Positions 1 to 9,089 of a stretch of 64,000 nucleotides of DNA are shown here, in pieces. The number at the start of each line of letters is the position of its first letter. Within the stretch, counting starts at the first letter, position 1. Where the stretch lies: contig JAGASY010000034.1 in the NCBI GenBank assembly GCA_017621515.1, positions 42,443 through 106,442 on the forward strand, read 5' to 3'. The notes under the pieces are model-generated. The model saw nothing but the letters and a program-made list of their open reading frames with translations, was not told where the DNA came from and did no database searches. Origin of the DNA: Bacteroidaceae bacterium. GTDB lineage: Bacteria; Bacteroidota; Bacteroidia; Bacteroidales; Bacteroidaceae. Made by a program: the position numbers and the translations under genes.

Positions 1-107
1 ATTTCATAGCTGAACTTATGCTGTTCCATCACACGCTTAATCCACGCATGAAGTTCCGGAAGTGATTCTTCCTCGTTATATAGTGGAACGACAACAGATA
101 TATCCAT
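1..107 (-). CDS. Glycosyltransferase family 2, 5' part only
   Basis: Only the first 35 codons lie in the window; the rest runs off its left edge. The protein begins MDISVVVPLYNEEESLPEL, the classic start of the GT-A nucleotide-sugar fold of GT2 enzymes of the dolichyl-phosphate-mannose synthase / undecaprenyl-phosphate glycosyltransferase type. By family knowledge these transfer a sugar from a nucleotide donor to a polyprenyl phosphate at the inner membrane. The ATG at 107 is 29 bp downstream of the DUF4199 gene on the same strand, a pairing common in Bacteroidetes, so the two are probably cotranscribed. The exact acceptor cannot be told from this fragment. Confidence 0.85.
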   Translation of the reverse strand, partial: MDISVVVPLYNEEESLPELHAWIKRVMEQHKFSYE

Positions 108-136
108 TTTATTGATAATTTATATTTTTTCTTTTT

Positions 137-697
137 CTATCCTTTTCTCTTCGACTTCATTGATGCAACAAAGGCTGTAGGAAAACTCAAGATGATAGAC
201 ATAAAAAAGTTCTGGTTAAAAAGCATCAGAGCCATATCCAAAGGAGACAACTTCGACATTTCGTCAAGACTCTCTCTGAGTACACCCAGCGTCTCCGACA
301 GCCCCATCTGCTTATACAACTTTATAGTCTCTTCATCTTCAAGCACAGAATAGAACTGTCCCAACAACGCTCCGTCATCCATATAGGCAAAATAAACATA
401 TTCAGCCGCTCCTGTAAGCAGACAGGCATATACGAACATCATTATGGAGAACATCCACGCAGAAAAGAACGGCAGTTTCTCTCCCGGCTCAAGATGCTGC
501 TTATATCGCCAAGCAAAGTAGAATGCGACAAAGGGTAACATACAGATGCCTATGCATGCCATAAACATGAACAACATATTCATATTGCATATTCCCAACA
601 CATAAAGTGCAAAGACAATCACCCATGCTACTCCTAAAAACGTGCCATATTCCGTTGCGTATGCCCTTGAAGGCATAATTGGCTTTTGTTCCGTCAT
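137..697 (-). CDS. DUF4199 family membrane protein
   Basis: This 186-residue integral membrane protein of unknown function resembles the Bacteroidetes DUF4199 family. Hydrophobic segments are visible at about residues 18-40, 42-63, 80-105 and 163-180, consistent with four transmembrane helices; a polar loop rich in Glu and Lys separates the third and fourth. The C-terminus is basic (SMKSKRKG), suggesting a cytoplasmic tail. It sits directly upstream of the GT2 glycosyltransferase with a 29-bp gap, so a role linked to lipid-linked sugar transfer or envelope assembly is possible, but that is inferred from position only. Confidence 0.8.
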   Translation of the reverse strand: MTEQKPIMPSRAYATEYGTFLGVAWVIVFALYVLGICNMNMLFMFMACIGICMLPFVAFYFAWRYKQHLEPGEKLPFFSAWMFSIMMFVYACLLTGAAEYVYFAYMDDGALLGQFYSVLEDEETIKLYKQMGLSETLGVLRESLDEMSKLSPLDMALMLFNQNFFMSIILSFPTAFVASMKSKRKG

Positions 698-756
698 TTT
701 TCAGTCAATGTATTTTTAACTTGGCAAAGTTATACCTTTATTCCGACATATCACAA

Positions 757-1341
757 TTATTTGTGTACTTTGTCCGCATTCTTATTTATAAAATCCTTCC
801 AAGACGAAAATGAATGTTCTGCAACGGGACGTCCCATCTGTATAAAATGGCAGTATGCTGCTCCAAGTGCATCAGTGGCATCCATCTGCTCGTTCATCTG
901 ATCCTCCGGTATCTTCAGCATTCTCTTCAGCATACCGGCAACCTGCTCCTTGGATGCCGCACCGTTTCCTGTTATAGCCACTTTGATTTTTCTCGGCTCA
1001 TACTCCGTGATGGGCAAGTCGCGCTCTATTGCAGCGGCAATTGCCACTCCCTGTGCCCTTCCGAGTTTAAGCATCGACTGTACGTTCTTGCCAAAAAAGG
1101 GGGCTTCAATAGCCAGTTCGTCAGGATGATAGGCATCGATAATGTTTGTCACCCGCTCAAAGATACGTCCCAGACGCAAATAATGGTCAGCGTATTTGTG
1201 CAGCTCAATCACTCCCATCGCTATCATCTCGGCTTTGTTACCCACCACTCTCAGCAAACCGTACCCCATGACATTCGTGCCGGGGTCTATTCCGAGTATA
1301 ATCTTTTCTTGCTTGATTCTGTTCATGCTTCCCAAGGTCAT
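757..1341 (-). CDS. ruvC: Crossover junction endodeoxyribonuclease RuvC
   Basis: RuvC is the Holliday-junction resolvase that nicks four-way junctions with RuvAB during recombinational repair. The RNase H-like fold and catalytic acids are visible: Asp in LGIDPGT, Glu in AIEAPFF, and the Asp pair in [12 protein letters not shown]. The segment [20 protein letters not shown] is highly typical. Two starts are plausible. ATG at 1341 overlaps the upstream stop as ATGA, follows a GGAGGTGA stretch and gives 194 residues. ATG at 1326 ([12 protein letters not shown]) gives 189. I chose 1341 because of the coupling overlap. The gene follows the DUF4286 gene and is probably translationally coupled to it. 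Confidence 0.95.
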   Translation of the reverse strand: MTLGSMNRIKQEKIILGIDPGTNVMGYGLLRVVGNKAEMIAMGVIELHKYADHYLRLGRIFERVTNIIDAYHPDELAIEAPFFGKNVQSMLKLGRAQGVAIAAAIERDLPITEYEPRKIKVAITGNGAASKEQVAGMLKRMLKIPEDQMNEQMDATDALGAAYCHFIQMGRPVAEHSFSSWKDFINKNADKVHK

Positions 1342-1646
1342 TCCACAATCACCTCCATCAAAGTAGGGAACCCGATTACCTTGTTCTTGAAAGCCTGAAG
1401 CAGATTCTTTTCCAGTGACGCGCCCACAGAAGCATACCATTTATGGAGCGAAGAAGTATCCTCTGTCTCAAACTGTACGGAGAAACATTCCGATTCCTCG
1501 TCCTTGTGACTTATGATTCTCGACAAACGCGCATTTTTCAGTTCTCCAGACTTGACCGCCTCAGGAATAAACATTTCGTTCATGAATATCACAAAATTCC
1601 GAGCATCGTCATTGCTCACATGATAGGTTGTGTTGTATATAAGCAT
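1338..1646 (-). CDS. DUF4286 family protein
   Basis: A small 102-residue soluble protein that looks like DUF4286, a ferredoxin-like alpha/beta family of unknown function found beside ruvC in Bacteroidetes. It begins [18 protein letters not shown] and has no signal peptide or membrane segment. Alternating beta and helix patterns ([17 protein letters not shown]) suit a compact dimeric alpha-beta sandwich. Its TGA stop overlaps the ATG of ruvC, so the two are translated together. Placement with a recombination gene hints at a housekeeping role, but no activity can be read from the sequence. Confidence 0.85.
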   Translation of the reverse strand: MLIYNTTYHVSNDDARNFVIFMNEMFIPEAVKSGELKNARLSRIISHKDEESECFSVQFETEDTSSLHKWYASVGASLEKNLLQAFKNKVIGFPTLMEVIVE

Positions 1647-1738
1647 ATTGATATTACTGTTAAATCTGATTTGTCTGCAAAATTAGACAAAAACAATGAT
1701 TCAACGATACTGGCAGGACAAAGAATTTGTTTTCTGTT

Positions 1739-1954
1739 TTACAATTCCATTTTTAACTCTTCATACAAATCCACAGATCCCAAATGCCAATATTTAGTAC
1801 TCTCGGTTGACAATTTCTTGTAGAGTTCAGAATGATAGATACGGTTCAAGCACTCTTGCAATGTGAAACCATAATCGTCGTGCAGATATTCCACCAACCA
1901 GCTTATCTTTCCCGGCAAGAGCAGATGGAGATTACTTTGATTAATCTGGAACAT
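1739..1954 (-). CDS. Small protein of unknown function, partner of DUF3791 gene
   Basis: A 71-residue cytoplasmic protein with no signal peptide. The middle (SWLVEYLHDDYGFTLQECLN) looks helical, and the end (YWHLGSVDLYEELKMEL) resembles small Bacteroidales proteins I have seen beside DUF3791 genes; I cannot name the family. It lies 47 bp downstream of the DUF3791 gene on the same strand, so the pair probably forms a two-gene unit. Such pairs are sometimes suspected to be toxin-antitoxin-like or phage-related, but nothing here shows a catalytic site. The 92 bp between this gene and DUF4286 hold nothing I recognise. Confidence 0.65.
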   Translation of the reverse strand: MFQINQSNLHLLLPGKISWLVEYLHDDYGFTLQECLNRIYHSELYKKLSTESTKYWHLGSVDLYEELKMEL

Positions 1955-2001
1955 ATCATTATCCTATTTTTATTGCTTCAATAAACTTCCATGATATACC
2001 T

Positions 2002-2226
2002 TCATGTTTCTTTATTTTTTCTTATTTCAATAAACTCATCAATCTCTTCTATCAGCCATTGACGTCCTTGGGTGTGAAGCGGTTCAAAGCACTCACAAAG
2101 ATAATCAGTCACACCATATTCCGAGAACAAGTCAAAAACCTGTTCACCAGTCATTCCTTTGGCTGCTCCATATTCTTCAATGCAGAACGCAACGAAGAGG
2201 GCTATATCTTTATCTTTCTTGTTCAT
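2002..2226 (-). CDS. DUF3791 domain protein
   Basis: A 74-residue protein that fits DUF3791 well: it opens MNKKDKDIALFVAFCIEEYG and carries the family-like stretches FDLFSEYGVTDYL and LHTQGRQWLIEEIDEFI. The fold is probably all helical and cytoplasmic. Function is unknown. It is the first gene of a short minus-strand unit with the 71-residue protein. A CAAAATTA sequence (TAATTTTG on the minus strand) at 2334-2341 could be its -7 promoter box, which would give a leader of about 100 nt; the matching -33 CAAA at 2366-2369 is 24 nt away, slightly long for this promoter class. Confidence 0.8.
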   Translation of the reverse strand: MNKKDKDIALFVAFCIEEYGAAKGMTGEQVFDLFSEYGVTDYLCECFEPLHTQGRQWLIEEIDEFIEIRKNKET

Positions 2227-2573
2227 TGTAAACTACCTTTCTGCAAATCTGCCACACATATTTGTCCTTGTATGCTGACGAACACTGCCCAAACTATATT
2301 TAAGCTTCAATGGTCTTATTGCGCTATTCGATACAAAATTACTGTTTTATCGTGAATTACCATGACAAAACAGGAAAATCATCATGAACACATCCACAAA
2401 AAGGACAATAAAAACCATTAAGTATTGAGTCTCTGAGACAGAAGAGTAGCCGGTTTTTATTTTACAAGACAAGCTGTAACTTTCGTCATTGTGGTCTGAA
2501 GCGCGGCATTTGCCTGTACCGACGAAAGCATACCATACTCTATATGCACAGACAATGCCTTGAAAACATATTA

Positions 2574-2735
2574 TCTGTGCATAGAGGAATCGAAAACAGT
2601 TCGCTAAAAACTCAAATCCACACTGTGGATTATAAAAACCACACTGTGGATTTTGTAAACAGCACTGCTGATTATAAAAACAGCAGTGTTGATTTGAGTT
2701 TTCAGTGAACTGTTTTCGATTCCTCTATGCACAGA
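2574..2735. repeat. Palindrome array (21-nt period) inside a 45-bp inverted repeat
   Basis: Arms at 2574-2618 and 2691-2735 are inverted copies of 45 bp with two mismatches. Between and at their edges lie four 11-bp palindromes: CCACACTGTGG at 2618-2628 and 2639-2649, CAGCACTGCTG at 2660-2670, and CAGCAGTGTTG at 2681-2691. Their centres (2623, 2644, 2665, 2686) are exactly 21 nt apart, with AT-rich spacers such as ATTATAAAAA. A fifth imperfect palindrome, CAGTGAACTG, is centred at 2707.5, in the same register. The transcript could fold into a long rod, and the DNA presents the palindromes on one helical face. The rest of the 2227-3025 gap shows only the promoter noted below. Confidence 0.9.
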
Positions 2736-2907
2736 TTTTTTCATTTTATAGGCAAGTTCAAAACTATAAGCTTGACATTGATAATCTTACTGATTCGTTG
2801 AATATTTTCAAAAATCCAAATAAGTGTTTCAATTGTTAATTTCCGGCGGAAGGCGAAAATCAAAGTGTCAGATTCCGGCTGTATAAACTCCACATCCACA
2901 CAAGCTC

Positions 2908-2938
2908 TTGGCGGTATCAGCAAAAAAACATAACTTTG
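2908..2938 (+). promoter_or_regulatory. Bacteroidetes-type promoter for the PD-(D/E)XK nuclease gene
   Basis: A -7 box TAACTTTG (2931-2938) matches TAnnTTTG, with TTG at 2908-2910 as the -33 element and a 20-nt spacer. This would start a transcript near 2945 with a leader of about 80 nt before the ATG at 3026. Confidence 0.55.
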
Positions 2939-3025
2939 CAGAAAATGCCCGGAAAGCGTTTGTAAAACCCGGCGCCATTTGCAAGATTCTCCATTATCGG
3001 CAATGACGCATATAATAATTCCTGC

Positions 3026-6000
3026 ATGAAATCCTTTCTTCACATAGTCGCACAAGACCTTTACCAGACTCTCCACGGAGATTTCCGAGGAGTCACTGTT
3101 ATCTTCCCAAACAAAAGAGCAAGCATATTCTTCAACCGACATCTTGCCGAACTGGCGGACAGTCCGATATGGACACCTTCATACACCACCATCAGTGAAC
3201 TGTTCGCTTCGCTCAGCCGAAGAAATTTGGCAGACCCGATATTGCTCATCTGTTACCTGTACAAGGCATTCATCAAGGTAACAAACAGCGACGAACCTCT
3301 CGACAAGTTCTATTCATGGGGAGAAATGATGCTCAGTGACTTCGAAGACATTGACAACAATCTTGCATACACCGACAAACTGTTCGAGAACATAGAGAAT
3401 CTGGAAGAAATGACGGACTACGGTTTTCTGCAACCGGAACAGATTGAAGTTATAAAACGGTTCTTCACCAACTTCAACCCGCAATCCACGACCAAGCTGA
3501 AGGAAAAGTTTCTGAACGTATGGAATGCCCTCAACGACATCTACAAAGAGTTCCGCAGTCTGCTCACGGAAGCGAACTATGCCTACGAAGGTATGATGAA
3601 GAGAGAGATTGTGGAAGTGCTGACAAGACAAGGAGAAAGCGGACAGGAGGTGCTGAAGGAAAGCGCGCTTCTGCAATCGCACACCTACGTCATAGTGGGA
3701 TTCAATGTACTCAACGAAACGGAAAAGGCACTGTTCAGATACCTGAGAAAAGAAAGAAGGACTTTTTTCTACTGGGACTATGACGAAGCATATACAGGCA
3801 TCGCCGACGGAAGAGCATCAAAAACCGTATATGAAGCGGGACAGTTCATTCAGGAGAATATCCGCATGTTCGGCAACAAGCTCGACGGAAAAGAATGCTA
3901 CCGCAATTTCAAGACTCCCAAGAACATCACCTTCATCGCTTCGCCTACAGAAAATGCCCAGACACGCTATGTGGCAGACCTGCTCAGACAAACTCTGAAC
4001 CCGGACGAACCTCTGAACGAGACTGCCATCGTACTGTGCAACGAGAACATACTGCAACCTGTGCTCCACTCCATACCGCCAACATTTGAAGCATGTTGCG
4101 GAAGTGAATATGCAGACAAAGGAAAGATTCTGCTCAATGTCACAATGGGCTATCCTATGTCGGAAACTCCTGTAAGCAGCTATATCCAAGCACTGCTCGA
4201 CTTGCAGACACACGGAAAAGCAGGAAAAGGAATATGGAAGTATGCTCAGGTGGCAAACATCCTGAAACATCCATATACACTGCGCATGGCAGGAGAACAG
4301 ACTCTCGCATTATTGAAAGAGCTGAAACAGAACAATGTCATATTCCCGACAGAAAGATTATTTGAACAGAATGAGTATCTGAAGAATGTATTCACGGAAC
4401 AGCGTTCCAACCACGAACTGCTTGAATACCTTGCCAGCATCATAAAGACTGTCGGAATAAGCTATAGGAAAGAGGACAACAGCAATTTTCTCGTACAGCT
4501 TTATGTGGAATCGCTATTCTGCGCGTACTCAATGATTAATCGCCTGAGCGTCATACACGAGACCGGACTGTTTACGGTTAATTCCGACACATTGAGCCGT
4601 CTGCTTCGCCAGATAATCAACGAAAAATCAGTGCCGTTTCATGGTGAACCAGCCATAGGACTGCAAGTCATGGGAGTACTCGAAACCCGTAATCTGGACT
4701 TCCGGAATCTCGTCATGCTCTCCGTGAATGAAGGACAACTTCCAAAGTCCGACCACCGCGCATCTTTCATACCATACAGTCTGCGCGAAGCCCACGGCAT
4801 GACAACCATGGAAAAGCAGAACAGCTTGTATGCCTACTATTTCTACCGCCTCATACAAAGGGCGGAAAATGTCAGTTTGATTTATAACAGCACATACGAC
4901 GGACTGAGCAAAGGAGAAATGTCACGGTTTATGATGCAGATGCTTGTCGAATCGGATAAGCTGATGTGTCCCAAACAGCGCATAGAGCTGAAATCGCTTT
5001 ATGCGACAAACGACTCCACGACAGCCAAGAGCTTCTGTGTCCGAAAATCAGACGAGGTGATGAAACTGCTCCGTCGCCGCTTCGACCTTGCCCACGAAGA
5101 GGAATACAAACAACGGCACAACGGCAAGGAAATGCTACTTACTCCTTCCGCCATAAACTGCTACATAAATTGCGGATTGCAGTTCTATTTTAAATATGTA
5201 GCAGGAATGAGAATTGATGATGACGTGACGGAAGAAGTCGATAATGCCATGTTCGGAACCATATTCCATGCCTGCATGGAGAAAATATACGGTGCTAACA
5301 CCGGACGAGTGTTGCAGAGCAATACGCTGAAGGAATGGGCAAAAGATACGGAAATGATTGGAAGATTAGTAGATGAAGCGTTTGCCAAGGAATTCTTCAA
5401 AATCAAGACCGGAAAAGCCGAAGGCGCATCGTCCTATCACAAGCCGCACTACAACGGAGAGCAGCTATTAAATAGGCATGTCATAATAAGCTATGTGAAG
5501 AATCAGCTGAACTATGATGCACAACTTTGTCCGCTTACCATTCTCAGTGTGGAAACGGAAAGATATATGGAAATATGTATCGGCACCGAACAGCCGACCA
5601 GAATCAGAATCGGAGGAATTATAGACAGATACGACAAGATAACGACTGAAAACGGCGAAGTTCTGCGTATCGTCGATTACAAGACAAGTTCAAATGTGCA
5701 GAAGGCCAAAAGCATACGCGAACTGTTCGACTCATCATTGGGAAACAGAGCGTACCATATTCTTCAGGCATTCTACTACTCTGACGTAATGACGCAAACA
5801 GAGCACAACCCCATCGCTCCTTCTCTCATGTATGTGAAACAGGCAAAGAGAAACAGCGATGTCATTGTCAAAATAGGAAAAGAGGAGATAACAGATTTCG
5901 CGAAACAGTGCAAAAAGGAATACCACGAACTGCTGACCGATACCGTCAGCGACATCTTCAGTCCTGACATTCCTTTCACTCAAACCGCGACAGAAAAGCA

Positions 6001-6040
6001 CTGCGAGTACTGCGACTTCAAAGCGTTTTGCGAAAGATGA
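3026..6040 (+). CDS. AddB-like PD-(D/E)XK nuclease family protein
   Basis: A 1004-residue cytoplasmic protein resembling the AddB/RexB half of helicase-nuclease complexes that process double-strand breaks. The N-terminus (VTVIFPNKRASIFFNRHL) corresponds to the degenerate helicase region and lacks a clear Walker A P-loop. The C-terminal nuclease is recognisable: IGGIIDRYDKI and the catalytic VDYKT near residue 880. Cysteines near 715 (NCGLQFYFKY) together with CEYCDFKAFC at the very end fit the four-Cys iron-sulfur staple of AddB nucleases. An AddA/UvrD-like helicase partner would be expected nearby but is not in this window. The gene stands alone on the plus strand with its own promoter and terminator. 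Confidence 0.88.
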   Translation: MKSFLHIVAQDLYQTLHGDFRGVTVIFPNKRASIFFNRHLAELADSPIWTPSYTTISELFASLSRRNLADPILLICYLYKAFIKVTNSDEPLDKFYSWGEMMLSDFEDIDNNLAYTDKLFENIENLEEMTDYGFLQPEQIEVIKRFFTNFNPQSTTKLKEKFLNVWNALNDIYKEFRSLLTEANYAYEGMMKREIVEVLTRQGESGQEVLKESALLQSHTYVIVGFNVLNETEKALFRYLRKERRTFFYWDYDEAYTGIADGRASKTVYEAGQFIQENIRMFGNKLDGKECYRNFKTPKNITFIASPTENAQTRYVADLLRQTLNPDEPLNETAIVLCNENILQPVLHSIPPTFEACCGSEYADKGKILLNVTMGYPMSETPVSSYIQALLDLQTHGKAGKGIWKYAQVANILKHPYTLRMAGEQTLALLKELKQNNVIFPTERLFEQNEYLKNVFTEQRSNHELLEYLASIIKTVGISYRKEDNSNFLVQLYVESLFCAYSMINRLSVIHETGLFTVNSDTLSRLLRQIINEKSVPFHGEPAIGLQVMGVLETRNLDFRNLVMLSVNEGQLPKSDHRASFIPYSLREAHGMTTMEKQNSLYAYYFYRLIQRAENVSLIYNSTYDGLSKGEMSRFMMQMLVESDKLMCPKQRIELKSLYATNDSTTAKSFCVRKSDEVMKLLRRRFDLAHEEEYKQRHNGKEMLLTPSAINCYINCGLQFYFKYVAGMRIDDDVTEEVDNAMFGTIFHACMEKIYGANTGRVLQSNTLKEWAKDTEMIGRLVDEAFAKEFFKIKTGKAEGASSYHKPHYNGEQLLNRHVIISYVKNQLNYDAQLCPLTILSVETERYMEICIGTEQPTRIRIGGIIDRYDKITTENGEVLRIVDYKTSSNVQKAKSIRELFDSSLGNRAYHILQAFYYSDVMTQTEHNPIAPSLMYVKQAKRNSDVIVKIGKEEITDFAKQCKKEYHELLTDTVSDIFSPDIPFTQTATEKHCEYCDFKAFCER

Positions 6041-6055
6041 GTCACACAAACAGTC

Positions 6056-6104
6056 TGACGGACAAGTTTCGGTGCGAATGAAACTTGTCCGTCAAATTAT
6101 TTTT
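6056..6104 (+). terminator. Intrinsic terminator after the PD-(D/E)XK nuclease gene
   Basis: A perfect 15-bp stem (TGACGGACAAGTTTC at 6056-6070 with its complement at 6080-6094) is followed by AATTATTTTT. It begins 15 bp after the stop codon and faces the convergent flavodoxin-ferredoxin gene. Confidence 0.85.
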
Positions 6105-6155
6105 AAAACTGTAATCAACGGAAATCAGACTGTTTCTTACCGAGTCCGTTTATTC

Positions 6156-6920
6156 TTAATTCACCAAAGGATTAAGATACTGTCCTTTGCCACGAGTAAA
6201 CCACCCGTATTGTATGGCATGTGCAGGGCACACATGATAACACCGAAGACATCCGGCACAATTGTCGTGCCACACAGGACGTTTGTCGTCAGCGGAAGAA
6301 ATGTTATGCAACGGACAGGCAGCGACACACTTTCCGCAAGCAATGCACTTGTCCGTATATCGGAACGGCTTCGGAGACATAAGAAAGCGGTTGAAGAAAG
6401 GACGGACTACACGGCTTTTCAACCAAGGGAAAGCACCGGGAAGAATATCGAAGAAGCCACATTTCCTCTGCCTGACAGCATCAACCGCTTGCTTCATGCG
6501 TTCTGCCGCCGCCCTAAGTTTCATTCCTTCCTTTTCTTTGGAATCCACATCAAAACCGGGAAGGGAAATATAAGATTCCGGCATCTGAAAATCAAAACCA
6601 AGGTTGCACTGCCAACCTTTGCTCTCGACAGAACGACAGAATATCTCTTTTGTCATTCCCGTATCGTCTCCACAAGTACACAAATAATAGACATAACTCA
6701 CATTGCGGACAGACAAACGGCGGATAAAGTTCTCCACCAACAAAGGAACACCCCAAGCATAGCAAGGAAATACGAACCCGAGACACTCACCGTCCTGCAT
6801 CGTATATTCCATGCTCCCGCAAAGTTCATCGGGCATGAACCTCAGTTCGTCACCAAGGCTGGCAGCAAGCTCACGAGCCGCCCACTCTGAATTACCGGTT
6901 CCGGAAAAATAAAAAACCAT
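6156..6920 (-). CDS. EFR1-type flavodoxin-ferredoxin fusion protein
   Basis: A 254-residue cytoplasmic redox protein. The N-terminal half is flavodoxin-like: MVFYFSGTGNSEWAA contains the FMN phosphate loop SGTGNS, and PCYAWGVP follows at a usual flavin-contact position. The C-terminal quarter carries two [4Fe-4S] motifs, CIACGKCVAACP and CAGCLRCYHVCP. This matches the EFR1 family ferredoxin-like proteins of anaerobes, thought to shuttle electrons between flavin and iron-sulfur partners. No signal peptide, in contrast to the exported flavodoxins at 45.6-52 kb. Its ATG begins 1 bp after the stop of the CorA-like gene, so the two are an operon. Confidence 0.9.
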   Translation of the reverse strand: MVFYFSGTGNSEWAARELAASLGDELRFMPDELCGSMEYTMQDGECLGFVFPCYAWGVPLLVENFIRRLSVRNVSYVYYLCTCGDDTGMTKEIFCRSVESKGWQCNLGFDFQMPESYISLPGFDVDSKEKEGMKLRAAAERMKQAVDAVRQRKCGFFDILPGAFPWLKSRVVRPFFNRFLMSPKPFRYTDKCIACGKCVAACPLHNISSADDKRPVWHDNCAGCLRCYHVCPAHAIQYGWFTRGKGQYLNPLVN

Positions 6921-6921
6921 A

Positions 6922-7848
6922 TTACAGCCACTGTCTTTTCTTGAAATATATCCACGACAAAATAGTCGTGACTACCGAAGCGCATATAGCTACAGGAAAT
7001 CCCCACCACACACTTTCCATGCCATTCAGAAGGTTCATGCCGAAAAGACTGGCAATAAGCGTCGGAAACATGATAAGCATGTTCAAGGAAGTAAGCAGTC
7101 GCATCACCGTATTCATATTGTTATTGATGATGTTTGCATACGTATCCATCGTGGAGTTCAAGATGTTTATATATATAGCAGTGGTTTCTCGCGCCTGATT
7201 CATCTCGATATTCACATCTTCGATAAGTTCAGCATCAAGTTCATCGACAGGCAGACGGAACTTCAGTTTTGACAACAAGGTTTCATTACCACGGATTGAA
7301 GTAGCAAAATAAGTCAGACTGTCTTGAAGACGAGAAAGACTCACAAGGTCTTTATTGTCAATCTGACGGTCAAGGTTGCGTTTAGCCTTCTCTATTATCC
7401 CATTAACCTGTTTAAGGTATTTCAAATACCACACCGATGCCGAGAGGAACATACGGAACACCAAGTCGGCAGCATCGGCAAACCCTTCGGCGCGCCTCAT
7501 CTGATGATTCACAAAGTCCATCATCATCCGAGTTTCCTGATGACAGATAGTTATGATTTTATTGTTCTTGATGACAATACCAAGAGGGATGGTCGTATAA
7601 GGAGAGCGTGAGGACACACTTTTCAGATGGGGAATACGCAGAATTATCATGAGCCATCCTTCATCGTAGTCATAACGCGCCCTCTCATCAGCGTCCGCCA
7701 CGTCCGAAAGGAAATAGTCGGGCATGTGAAGCTCGTTTTCAAGAAATCTCACATCATCTTCTACAGGACATGTGACCTGTACCCAGCATCCCGGCTGCCA
7801 TGAATCCATCTGCCGTATGCCTCCGCTAAAATTCCAGAATGTTCGCAT
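6922..7848 (-). CDS. CorA-family divalent cation transporter
   Basis: A 308-residue inner-membrane Mg2+/Co2+ channel of the CorA family. The cytoplasmic N-terminal funnel (MRTFWNFSGGIRQMD onward) leads to the long helix (residues ~150-240) and two C-terminal transmembrane helices. The signature loop motif GMN is present in SLFGMNLLNGME, and the basic end WIYFKKRQWL follows the last helix. An in-frame ATG at 7923 would add 25 residues (MLSISKASES...), but alignment by eye with CorA starts favours ATG at 7848. A CAAAGGTA at 7999-8006 (TACCTTTG on the minus strand) could be the -7 promoter box. The EFR1-like gene follows directly. Confidence 0.88.
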   Translation of the reverse strand: MRTFWNFSGGIRQMDSWQPGCWVQVTCPVEDDVRFLENELHMPDYFLSDVADADERARYDYDEGWLMIILRIPHLKSVSSRSPYTTIPLGIVIKNNKIITICHQETRMMMDFVNHQMRRAEGFADAADLVFRMFLSASVWYLKYLKQVNGIIEKAKRNLDRQIDNKDLVSLSRLQDSLTYFATSIRGNETLLSKLKFRLPVDELDAELIEDVNIEMNQARETTAIYINILNSTMDTYANIINNNMNTVMRLLTSLNMLIMFPTLIASLFGMNLLNGMESVWWGFPVAICASVVTTILSWIYFKKRQWL

Positions 7849-8130
7849 TGGTCTGAATCTTTGCTTGTTAAACAATGAGAAAATACAGGGTAAAGATTCA
7901 GACGCTTTGCTAATAGAAAGCAATGAATCTCTATCCTAACTTTTCGTTACTATTCGCCGGATAATCGTCCATTTAATTATTTTTTTGATTTGCGAGTGCA
8001 AAGGTAAACAAAAAATTTATTTCATGGTACATTCTTTTTGAAAAAACACAAATTGGAAAAGCTTGTTTAGTATATAAAATTTTAGTGTACTCATGAAAAG
8101 CAAGAAACATGCTAAACCATCACTTTCCAA

Positions 8131-8923
8131 TTTGACAAAATGATATTTTCGCCCAAAATGAAGATTTAACACTTCAAGCGATTTTTTACCGAGGACAAAG
8201 AGATAAAAATTTTTAGTCAAAGATAAATTATTGATAATCAATCAAATACAAAATTCATCAAAATACTCAAAAAAGTTCGCCGGACGCTTTTTTTTGAGTA
8301 TTTGGAATATTCTGATAACATATTGATTATTAATATTTTACATATAAATTCACCGTTTTTGCCTCCAAATGCCACCTGAAATCCCCTCATTTTTCAGTTC
8401 TTGTTTTGACACTCTTCTGAAGCAGCGAATTATACACTTCTTAACATTTCAACCGAACTCAGCTGTCGTTTTCTTCGCTCCTCAGTGCTTTTTCAAAAAC
8501 TCTACGCTGAAAATTTCTCCAAACTACTAAGTTTTTAAAATTGTAGCGCACTGAAAAGAAAATTACAGTGCGCTGGAAATTTGACGACAGTGCGCTGAAA
8601 ATTTGAAAACTTAGTACTTTTTTCCAAAATACTCTTCGCCGAAGATAAATAAATGTAAAAGAACTGCTTAAAAACGAAACACTATTTCACAATTTGCAGA
8701 AGCTTCACGAAATGCGCACAGAATCCCCGTTCTTCGAGAAAAGTTCGATGAGCTTCATTTTGAAGCGTGCCAGAGGGGTTGGAATTTTAACATTTGGCAA
8801 AATCAAAAAGACAGTATCTATTACACAAAACAAGCAAATTAAAGTCAAAAACAACAAAACTAATATCATTTTGTCAGAAAACAAAAGTGTTAAAATATAT
8901 ATATAAAAAATTTTATTATGGGG
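8131..8923 (-). repeat. ~800-bp dispersed repeat, copy A (subtype 2)
   Basis: First of six related copies, lying inverted relative to copies B, C, E and F. It starts with TTTGACAAAATGAT and ends near TTATGGGGA. Its core has three near-palindromic 10-mers, TAGCGCACTG, CAGTGCGCTG and CAGTGCGCTG, centred at 8548.5, 8570.5 and 8592.5 (22-nt period). They are flanked by the inverted pair ACTACTAAGTTTTTAAAA / TTTGAAAACTTAGTA. It fills most of the gap between the CorA-like gene and the gene at 9090. Outside it, 8924-9010 matches the flank of copy D loosely (CACAGCCATC...ATGCC). No convincing gene is present in 7849-9089. Confidence 0.9.
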
Positions 8924-9012
8924 ACATTTGCAGACCGTTTTTATGAGCATATTCACAGCCATCCCAATGCCATAATAAAAAAACAAAATCCTATTTCAAT
9001 AAAAAAACATTT

Positions 9013-9047
9013 TTTGAGCATAAAGTCATAATAAAAGAGTAAATTTG
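9013..9047 (+). promoter_or_regulatory. Probable promoter of the exported zincin operon
   Basis: TAAATTTG at 9040-9047 is a full match to the Bacteroidetes -7 box TAnnTTTG. TTTG at 9013-9016 is the best -33 candidate, with a 23-nt spacer that is a little long. The start codon follows at 9090. Confidence 0.5.
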
Positions 9048-9089
9048 CGCAGTTAACAAAGGAATATAACAACTAATACACTACAAAAA

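Noticed and set aside
2741..3142. 133-codon minus-strand frame before the nuclease gene
   Set aside because: It overlaps the nuclease start and its promoter by over 100 bp and resembles no family.
6072..6890. 272-codon plus-strand frame opposite the EFR1-like gene
   Set aside because: It is a shadow of the flavodoxin-ferredoxin gene, whose FMN loop and Fe-S motifs are unmistakable on the minus strand.
8544..8597. Palindrome arrays read as CRISPR
   Set aside because: Repeats of about 10 bp with 12-nt AT-rich spacers at 22-nt period do not fit CRISPR dimensions, the units alternate in orientation, and no cas genes are present.
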